Positions 58,460 to 64,000 of a DNA stretch of 64,000 bases are shown piece after piece. The notes under the pieces are model-generated. The model worked only from the letters and a program-made list of their open reading frames with translations. It was not told where the DNA came from and did no database searches. Position 1 is the stretch's first letter; each line of letters begins with the position of its first letter. The translations under genes were made by a program, and so were the position numbers. Source of the stretch: Candidatus Poribacteria bacterium (lineage in GTDB: Bacteria; Poribacteria; WGA-4E; PCPOR2b); the NCBI GenBank assembly GCA_022822005.1, contig JAJECO010000084.1, positions 1-64,000 on the forward strand. Direction: 5' to 3'.

Positions 58460-59443
58460 ATGAAAGGATTTGAACTATCAGAGCGATTCTTCCGGGAGAT
58501 TGGGCTTCCTACCATTGAACAGCGATTGCCTAGGTGTATCCCGAGACTGGCAGTGGGAGTTGGTGAAGGCTCACAAGCGCACAAGAACGACGACGAGGTG
58601 TCTCGTGATCACGGTTGGGGGCCGGGATTCACGGTGTGGTTTGCCAAAGAAGATTTCAATGATTACGGCGAGCATCTACGGGAAGTACTCGGTACGCTGC
58701 CCAATGCGTATGACGGATTTCGATGGAGGAATCCACCGGCTAGGACCTGTGGTGTAATCGAAATCGGCAGCTATATAGAATCTGTAGTCGGATTTTCAGA
58801 GCCTCCCGAGTCGCTTATGGACTGGTTGCGAATACCAGAATCGCATCTGTTTGAACTAACCCCGAGCAGGCTTTATCACGATGGGCCTGGTATTGTCAGT
58901 GCGCGCTTTAGGGCGTTCTCTAAATACCCCGATGATGTATGGAAGCAGCGAATGGGAGCTTGCCTTTCTTGGCTCTGGGAGTGGGGACGAAAGCATCTTT
59001 TCAGGGCAGAAGCTCGACGAGACTATGTGAGCGCATCTTGCTATTGGGCGCGATTCGCCGAATACGCAATGAAGGTTGGTTTTCTAATGAGTCAGAATCA
59101 TGCACCCTACCACAAATGGTTGTGGAAAGAGTTTAGAAAGTTAGGTGCTATTGCCGACGAAGTTTCTCCTTTGCTGGAGGAGGGATTCGAGAAGGTAAAT
59201 GGTAGACGAGAACTGGTTGACCGCATAGAGATGATCTATATGGAGATGCTTCAGAAGTTGGGCTTTTCATCAGAAATCACGGTCCAAGTAGCTGCCGGAA
59301 GATTGGCCTATCCGGACAATGCACTACTTCGATATGCTCAGAGTGTTCGGGGCACAATTGAAGATCCAGAAATCAAGAAGCTACACTTGAGAGAAGAACT
59401 TGTCTATCCAGCAACTAAGGCTGCATGGACGTGGTTACGATAG
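58460..59443 (+). CDS. DUF4037 protein (nucleotidyltransferase-like), copy 2
   Basis: The 327-residue product shares the plan of the copy at 53527-54591: an N-terminal part with 'GVGEGSQAHKNDDEVSRDHGWGPGFTVWF', then 'RLYHDGPGIVSARFRAFSKYPDDVWKQRMGACLSWLWEWG' and a helical 'EYAMKVGFLMSQNHAPYHKWLWKEFRKL'. The shared 'DHGWGP' and 'APY-KWL' motifs show the relation, but overall divergence is large, so this is an old duplication or separate acquisition. CGCGGAGGACTCT supports the ATG. Function unknown. Confidence 0.77.
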   Translation: MKGFELSERFFREIGLPTIEQRLPRCIPRLAVGVGEGSQAHKNDDEVSRDHGWGPGFTVWFAKEDFNDYGEHLREVLGTLPNAYDGFRWRNPPARTCGVIEIGSYIESVVGFSEPPESLMDWLRIPESHLFELTPSRLYHDGPGIVSARFRAFSKYPDDVWKQRMGACLSWLWEWGRKHLFRAEARRDYVSASCYWARFAEYAMKVGFLMSQNHAPYHKWLWKEFRKLGAIADEVSPLLEEGFEKVNGRRELVDRIEMIYMEMLQKLGFSSEITVQVAAGRLAYPDNALLRYAQSVRGTIEDPEIKKLHLREELVYPATKAAWTWLR

Positions 59444-59591
59444 GGTACACTTGGTAGTCGGCACCTAAAACCGTGCCCCTGATCCTAGCTTTTCGCCCAA
59501 ACGCTGCGCGTTTCAGGACCCCTGAAACGTTAAAAGAACATAGGCTGAGATTGCACTTCCACAGTTCGATCATTAGCTGAAGGGCAAAGCC

Positions 59592-59804
59592 ATGAACATA
59601 CATCGTATTACCGCGATGGTTCCAATAACCGATTTGGCTCAAGCTATAACCTTCTACTCGCAAGGGCTAGGCCTTCAAGTCATCCAACGTAAAGACGAAT
59701 GGGGACATGCCCTGCTGGAAGGTGAACACGGTTGCCCAGTCCGTAGGTCGAGTTTTCATACTCGACTGTCTTTTAGATATGATAACGCAGGTTGCCATCT
59801 ATAG
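59592..59804 (+). pseudogene. Truncated VOC/glyoxalase-like gene
   Basis: The first 45 or so residues (MNIHRITAMVPITDLAQAITFYSQGLGLQVIQRKDEWGHALLEGE) are a typical start of a vicinal-oxygen-chelate (glyoxalase/bleomycin-resistance) domain, which normally needs about 115-130 residues. The match ends at about 59730 and the frame then runs through the hairpin GTCGAGT-TTTCAT-ACTCGAC (59747-59766) into unrelated codons and a stop. The gene looks cut by insertion of a short repeat or by a deletion. Confidence 0.65.
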
Positions 59805-59851
59805 TCCCAATAATGTGATAGGTGTATAGCATTATATCTGAATTTTTTCCC

Positions 59852-59880
59852 TTGATACTTAACACATGTTATGCTACAAT
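59852..59880 (+). promoter_or_regulatory. Sigma-70-type promoter for the toroid-like gene
   Basis: TTGATA (59852-59857) is separated by 17 bases from TACAAT (59875-59880), which is also preceded by TGC, giving an extended -10. The predicted leader to the ATG at 59958 is about 70 bases. Confidence 0.63.
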
Positions 59881-59957
59881 TACATCCACTATCTCACTTT
59901 CTGCAACAACCGGTGTATATGGTAGATTCTACAATTATAGTCTAGGGCGAGGGAAAA

Positions 59958-60884
59958 ATGAATAGATTGACACAAGCTGCATTTCAGAGCGCAAAAAATT
60001 TCATAATGGATCACGGGAGGGAGTTGGACCAAAAACGTTTTGAATTTCACTTTGAAGCCGGATCTGCCGGTGCCGTCCTTACCGAACTGGCATCTTATCA
60101 AAACGACGACGGGGGTTTTGGCAACAGTCTGGAACCTGACATCAGGACATCGGCTTCGTCTGCGATTGCGACTACGGTAGGTTTTCAGATTCTCAGGGAA
60201 ATTGGTGCACATGCGGGGCACACGCTGGTGCGAAAAGGAATCGAGTATTTTGTCGCTACCTACGACGTATCCCGGGGGGTATGGCCAATCATTCCACCCG
60301 AAGTGGAGGAGGCACCTCACGCCCCTTGGTGGAATTACCAGAACAGTGCCGAAACTTTCGGCCAGTTTCTGGTCAACCCGCGTGCTGAGATTGTCGGATA
60401 CCTGCACGAATTCAGCGATGGAGCGCCGACAGAATTGCTGAAGCCATTAGCCGCAACCCTTCTGGAACATCTGGATTCCATGCCCGACAAAATGGAGATG
60501 CACGATATCCTCTGTTTCGTTAAGCTCGCAGAGACGGAGACTCTACCGAATAGCGAGAAGGTTTGGGAAAAACTCGCCCAGGCAGCGGCACCTCGTATCG
60601 CCCGAAGTCCAGAGCAGCTAACTGGCTATGTGCTCAAACCTCTGTGGTTGGTTTCCTCTCCGAAATCACCGCTCGCCGCTGAGTTCAAAGGCGAAGTGGC
60701 GATGAACTTGGACTTTGAGATCGAGCAGCAGGGCGGAGACGGCTCTTGGTCTCCGAATTTCTCTTGGGGAGATCAATACCCAGAGACGTGGCAAATAGCC
60801 AAGAAGGAATGGCAATCCAGGTTCACAGTCGATACTTTGATAACGTTGAAAGATTTCGACCGCATCGAACAAGTAGATAAATAG
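59958..60884 (+). CDS. Prenyltransferase/terpene-cyclase-like alpha-alpha toroid protein
   Basis: The 308-residue product contains 'ELASYQNDDGGFGNSLEPDIRTSASSAIATTVGFQILREI' and 'GGDGSWSPNFSWGD', repeats of the kind that build the alpha-alpha toroid of prenyltransferases and squalene-hopene cyclases. No cyclase DxDD or protein-prenyltransferase metal site is evident, so it is a toroid-fold protein of unknown activity. There is no signal peptide. It has its own promoter and a GAGGGAAAA ribosome binding site. A kinase-like gene follows after 41 bases. Confidence 0.7.
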   Translation: MNRLTQAAFQSAKNFIMDHGRELDQKRFEFHFEAGSAGAVLTELASYQNDDGGFGNSLEPDIRTSASSAIATTVGFQILREIGAHAGHTLVRKGIEYFVATYDVSRGVWPIIPPEVEEAPHAPWWNYQNSAETFGQFLVNPRAEIVGYLHEFSDGAPTELLKPLAATLLEHLDSMPDKMEMHDILCFVKLAETETLPNSEKVWEKLAQAAAPRIARSPEQLTGYVLKPLWLVSSPKSPLAAEFKGEVAMNLDFEIEQQGGDGSWSPNFSWGDQYPETWQIAKKEWQSRFTVDTLITLKDFDRIEQVDK

Positions 60885-60925
60885 AATTCAGATAGGAGTA
60901 TAATACTCTTGACACCAGAAACCTT

Positions 60926-61492
60926 ATGGACACTACTCGCGAATTAGGGAAAATCATTCTCATCAACGGCGCGTCAAGCTCTGGGAAGTCAACGCTTGCA
61001 CGCGAATTACAGCAAACACTGCCAATGCCATTCTGGCACTTTTCGTTTGACCATCTCCGCGACTCCAACGCCCTGCCAATGACACGTATTCGCAGCGGTG
61101 AAATTGATTGGTCAACGATGAGGCCTGCAGTCTTCGATGGGTTTCACCGGTGTTTGCCAGTTTTAGCAGAAGCAGGCAATAATCTCATCGTTGATCACAT
61201 CATTGAAAATGAGATGTGGATGTCGGACCTCGTGAAATTACTCACCGGTTTGGATGTATTCTTCGTTGGTGTACACTGCCCGCTTCCTGAACTTGAGCGC
61301 AGAGAGCGCGAAAGAGGAAATCGGCGAATTGGAGAGGCACGGACAGACTATCAAACAGTACACAGTTTCGTTGAATACGATCTGGAAGTCAACTCAATGC
61401 AGCCGAACCAGACCAATGTGGAGACATTAGTTGATGCTTGGAAATCTCGCCAATCCCCCAGCGCATTTGAGCGGATGGCTACGCGAGAATGA
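60926..61492 (+). CDS. Chloramphenicol phosphotransferase-like P-loop kinase
   Basis: The 188-residue product begins with a strand and P-loop 'IILINGASSSGKSTLARELQQTLP' (Walker A about residues 15-23), then 'FWHFSFDHLRD', 'NLIVDHIIENEMW', and 'VFFVGVHCPLPELERRERERGNRRIGEARTDYQTVH', matching the CPT family, which 3-O-phosphorylates chloramphenicol in Streptomyces. Many relatives have unknown small-molecule substrates, so resistance is not proven. The ribosome binding site is poor; TAGGAG lies about 27 bases before the ATG. Confidence 0.83.
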   Translation: MDTTRELGKIILINGASSSGKSTLARELQQTLPMPFWHFSFDHLRDSNALPMTRIRSGEIDWSTMRPAVFDGFHRCLPVLAEAGNNLIVDHIIENEMWMSDLVKLLTGLDVFFVGVHCPLPELERRERERGNRRIGEARTDYQTVHSFVEYDLEVNSMQPNQTNVETLVDAWKSRQSPSAFERMATRE

Positions 61493-61567
61493 AGGTTCTC
61501 ACGCGCCATCCCAGTTAGACCTTAGAGACCGCACCGCATACAGGAAGGGATATACCACAGCAGATTC

Positions 61568-63361
61568 TTAACCATCATCGCCATACATCTGATCAATCGC
61601 TGCTTTATGCTTCTCCATAATAACCTGTCGCTTGAGTTTGAGCGTCGGCGTTATATCCCCAGATTCCTGCGAAAATTCCTCCTCCATTAAAGTGAACCTT
61701 CGAACCCGCTCAAAGTCAGCAAAATCGCTCGAATGCTGGTTGATTTCACCTCGAATCAGCTGCTGAATCTCTCGCGTCTGGAGGAGTGCAGGGAGATCCT
61801 CGGCATCAAGCTGCTGTTCTGCCGCGTACTCCTTAATCTCATCATAATTTGGCACGATCAGCGCAGTAACAGTGCTACGCTGATCACCGAGAAGCATAAT
61901 TTCGCTGATGTAGGGGCTCTGCTTGAGTTGATTCTCAATGGGCTGCGGCGCGACATTTTTGCCATTGGAGAGAACAAGGATGTTCTTCTTCCGATCCGTT
62001 ATTTTTACAAATCCTTCCGCATCAATCTCCCCAATATCACCCGTGTGGAACCATCCATCTGAATCAATCGCTTCCGCCGTATCTGACGGTTTGTTGAAAT
62101 AGCCCTGCATAATGTGGGGACCACGCGACAGAATCTCACCATCTTCAGCGATCTTTACCTCTATGCCCGGAACAACGGGACCCACAGTGCCAAACTTCCA
62201 CTGATCTGGACGGTTCACACTAATAACAGGCGAGGTTTCAGTCAGACCATATCCTTCAAGGATGAGGATGCCTGCTGCATGGAAGAACTCTGCAATCGCC
62301 TGCGATAAGGGCGCACCACCGGACACAAAAAATCGCAAGCGTCCACCGGTTGCCGCCTTAAGTTTCTGGAAAACCAGCTTGTCGGCAATACTCGCCTTCA
62401 GCGATAACATGGAGGAGGGCTCTCTTTTCTCCTGTACGGCTTGGCTTACCTTCGAACCAACACCGACGCTCCAGTGGAAAATCTTCTGCTTGAGACCAGA
62501 ACCTTCCTTAACAGAACGGAGTATTCTTTCGTGCATCCCTTCATAGAGGCGGGGTACACTCATCATAATTGTGGGGCGAACGTCCTGCATATCTTGGCGG
62601 ATCGTAAACAGGCTTTCAGCATACGATATATTCGCACCACCGCTAAGTGGCAGATAGTGCCCACCCATCCGTTCAAATACGTGCGATAACGGAAGGAAGG
62701 AAAGGAAAATGTCATCAGGGGTGATTGACACAATCCCCGTTGCCGCCTGCACATTCGACATAAAGTTGCCGTGGGTCAGCATAGCGCCCTTCGGATCACC
62801 TGTTGTGCCGGAGGTATAAATAATCGAGGCAAGATCATCGGGTTCAACAGCCTCACTCGCTTGCTGGTACTTCTCATCACCGTTTTCAACCTGCTGTCCA
62901 AGCTCACATACCTGATCAAATGTACGCACCGAATCGTCCGGTAAATCATCAAAAACAATAATGTGCTGTAGATTCGTTGTGGCATTTGTGTCAAAGGCTT
63001 TGATCTTCTCCAACTGTTGTTCACTGGATACACAGATGACCTTTGCCCCCGAATCCCTGACGATGTACTCTACCTGTGCGGCCGTCAACGTTGAAAACAT
63101 CGGCACAGTAACGCCACCACCGGCAAGCGTTGCCAAGTCCGTTATTGCCCATTCCGGTCGGTTTTCCGATAACAGGGCGACTCGATCTCCTTTCTGCAAG
63201 CCGAGTTCAGCCAACCCCAAGCAAAAGTGCTTTATCCGCTCTCCAAGCGTTGCATAGGAGATGTCCTGCCACTGCTTATCAACTTTGTAAGATAACGCAG
63301 ACTTCGATCCGTGTTGCTGGATGGTATTTTGTACCATCTGGTTGATTGTTACTTTATCCAT
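61568..63361 (-). CDS. Long-chain acyl-CoA synthetase (AMP-dependent ligase)
   Basis: The 597-residue product has the ANL-superfamily motifs 'IIYTSGTTGDPKGAMLTHGN' (A3), 'SFLPLSHVFER', 'ILEGYGLTETSPV' (A5), 'GWFHTGDIGEID' (A7) and 'ITDRKKNILVLSNGKNVAPQPIE' (A8). The length and 'SHVFERMGGHY' are typical of bacterial FadD15-like long-chain fatty acid-CoA ligases. It activates fatty acids with ATP and CoA at the membrane. The ATG at 63361 has AAGGAGG six bases upstream; the TTG two codons earlier is less well placed. A good promoter lies at 63503-63532. Confidence 0.93.
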   Translation of the reverse strand: MDKVTINQMVQNTIQQHGSKSALSYKVDKQWQDISYATLGERIKHFCLGLAELGLQKGDRVALLSENRPEWAITDLATLAGGGVTVPMFSTLTAAQVEYIVRDSGAKVICVSSEQQLEKIKAFDTNATTNLQHIIVFDDLPDDSVRTFDQVCELGQQVENGDEKYQQASEAVEPDDLASIIYTSGTTGDPKGAMLTHGNFMSNVQAATGIVSITPDDIFLSFLPLSHVFERMGGHYLPLSGGANISYAESLFTIRQDMQDVRPTIMMSVPRLYEGMHERILRSVKEGSGLKQKIFHWSVGVGSKVSQAVQEKREPSSMLSLKASIADKLVFQKLKAATGGRLRFFVSGGAPLSQAIAEFFHAAGILILEGYGLTETSPVISVNRPDQWKFGTVGPVVPGIEVKIAEDGEILSRGPHIMQGYFNKPSDTAEAIDSDGWFHTGDIGEIDAEGFVKITDRKKNILVLSNGKNVAPQPIENQLKQSPYISEIMLLGDQRSTVTALIVPNYDEIKEYAAEQQLDAEDLPALLQTREIQQLIRGEINQHSSDFADFERVRRFTLMEEEFSQESGDITPTLKLKRQVIMEKHKAAIDQMYGDDG

Positions 63362-63502
63362 GACCAACCTCCTTGTATTAGGATTATGGGTAATCTGGAA
63401 AACGCTGACGTAAATACCTTATCGCTTACTCTCTATTCAGTTTCGCAACTGTCCCTCAACACTTGAGCTTCAATGCTCGTAGCACATATAGCACCGATGC
63501 GC

Positions 63503-63532
63503 ATTATACCCTTACTTACAAAAGAGGGTCAA
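63503..63532 (-). promoter_or_regulatory. Strong sigma-70-type promoter for the acyl-CoA synthetase gene
   Basis: On the minus strand TTGACC (63532-63527) is followed after 18 bases by a perfect TATAAT (63508-63503). The predicted leader to the ATG at 63361 is about 135 bases. The promoter lies just downstream of the peptidase stop, so the synthetase is transcribed independently. Confidence 0.68.
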
Positions 63533-63572
63533 CCGGAAAATAAGAGGATAAGAAAATGTTAAAACACGCCTA

Positions 63573-64000
63573 TCACACACTTTTCTCCTCATCACCTTTC
63601 ACATCATGGGTAATGTACTTGTTATACCACGCCAACTGGCGCGTTAGCACATCCAACTGATGGCGCGGCTCCCCAATACTATGCCCCTCGCGTGGATACT
63701 TGACAAACAGTGTCTCAACTCCAACAGCTTTAAGACCAGCGTAGAATTCCTCCGATTGTGGTAAGGGAACACGGATATCTTCCTCGCCGTGCAGGATGAG
63801 AGTCGGAGTCAGGGCACGATCCACATGGTTAATCGGCGACCGTTCACGATACAAGTCTAAACCCTTTGATGGAGGACCTGCAAAGTAGAGTGACATAAAA
63901 CTTGGAATATCGGTTTGTGCATAAAAACTGACCAAGTTGATGACGCCACACACATTACAAGCCGCTTTGAAGCGATCGGTATGAGTGATAACCCAGCCAG
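63573..64000 (-). CDS. S9-family (prolyl oligopeptidase-like) peptidase, C-terminal end
   Basis: The frame is open to the window edge and gives 141 residues of a peptidase catalytic domain: 'GWVITHTDRFKAACNVCGVINLVSFYAQTDIP', then 'TPTLILHGEEDIRVPLPQSEEFYAGLKAVGVETLFVKYPREGHSIGEP'. The Asp of 'GEEDIRVP' and the His of 'REGHSIGEP' are the catalytic acid and base; the serine elbow lies beyond the window. Acyl-aminoacyl-peptidase-like S9C enzymes match best. A GTG at 63953 is an internal codon, not the start. Confidence 0.85.
   Translation of the reverse strand, partial: GWVITHTDRFKAACNVCGVINLVSFYAQTDIPSFMSLYFAGPPSKGLDLYRERSPINHVDRALTPTLILHGEEDIRVPLPQSEEFYAGLKAVGVETLFVKYPREGHSIGEPRHQLDVLTRQLAWYNKYITHDVKGDEEKSV

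Noticed and set aside
59889-60407. Minus-strand 172-residue open frame
   Set aside because: It lies antisense to the toroid-protein gene, which has a promoter, a ribosome binding site and recognisable motifs; the minus frame has none.

Overview
The window looks like a bacterial chromosome segment of roughly balanced GC content. Its gene mix suggests an uncultured, metabolically broad lineage of the Candidatus Poribacteria type: phytanoyl-CoA-dioxygenase-like enzymes, a sulfatase with an anaerobic maturase, secreted TolB-like propellers, a creatininase-family protein, and enolase-superfamily and Gfo/Idh/MocA enzymes. That assignment is an inference from gene content and was not tested by a search.

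Region 1 (1-12,700) is one long plus-strand S10-spc-alpha ribosomal supercluster running from the end of rplD to rplQ, with secY and rpoA. It departs from the usual order: adk, map and infA are absent between secY and rpmJ, and rpmD (L30) is absent between rpsE and rplO, where only a short stretch resembling the L30 N-terminus remains. Nine of the 25 complete ribosomal-protein, secY and rpoA genes with visible starts begin with GTG or TTG. A strong, symmetric (probably bidirectional) terminator closes the cluster.

Region 2 (12,700-19,100) holds a minus-strand outer-membrane pair (Tyr-rich lipoprotein, then a FadL-like barrel), then a plus-strand creatininase / PhyH / sarcosine-oxidase trio, then an aldo/keto reductase. 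Region 3 (19,100-38,700) starts with a repeat-rich spacer and then a phosphodiester-glycosidase-like gene that overlaps an anaerobic sulfatase maturase. Five secreted PD40 propeller genes follow; all five end in an alignable Trp-Gly tail. A 190-bp broken copy of the 3' end of the maturase gene lies among them. Next come a glycoside-hydrolase-like protein, a Cys-type sulfatase (likely client of the maturase), PhyH, AKR, enolase-superfamily and Gfo/Idh genes. Region 4 (38,700-42,300) holds a Spy-like periplasmic protein, tRNA-Ala(GGC) and a three-gene ABC exporter.

Region 5 (42,300-61,500) is an accessory stretch, nearly all plus strand, rich in small-molecule-modifying enzymes: four GNATs, an ADP-ribosyltransferase-like protein, an alpha/beta hydrolase, two methyltransferases, a transglutaminase-Nudix fusion, an APH-like kinase, a CPT-like kinase, two DUF4037 proteins, and a DUF4160/DUF2442 pair. 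Inside it is the most striking locus of the window (56,111-58,248): an ECF sigma factor, a divergent DnaN sliding clamp and a small acidic protein with clamp-binding-like peptides, closed by a clear terminator. Its composition recalls the sigma (gp55) / clamp (gp45) / coactivator (gp33) set of phage T4 late transcription. Region 6 (61,500-64,000) has an acyl-CoA synthetase and the C-terminal end of an S9 peptidase, both on the minus strand.

Dispersed short hairpins with a GACA (or TGTC) tetraloop recur in the spacers and once inside the ribosomal cluster. No transposase, integrase, CRISPR array or rRNA gene was seen.
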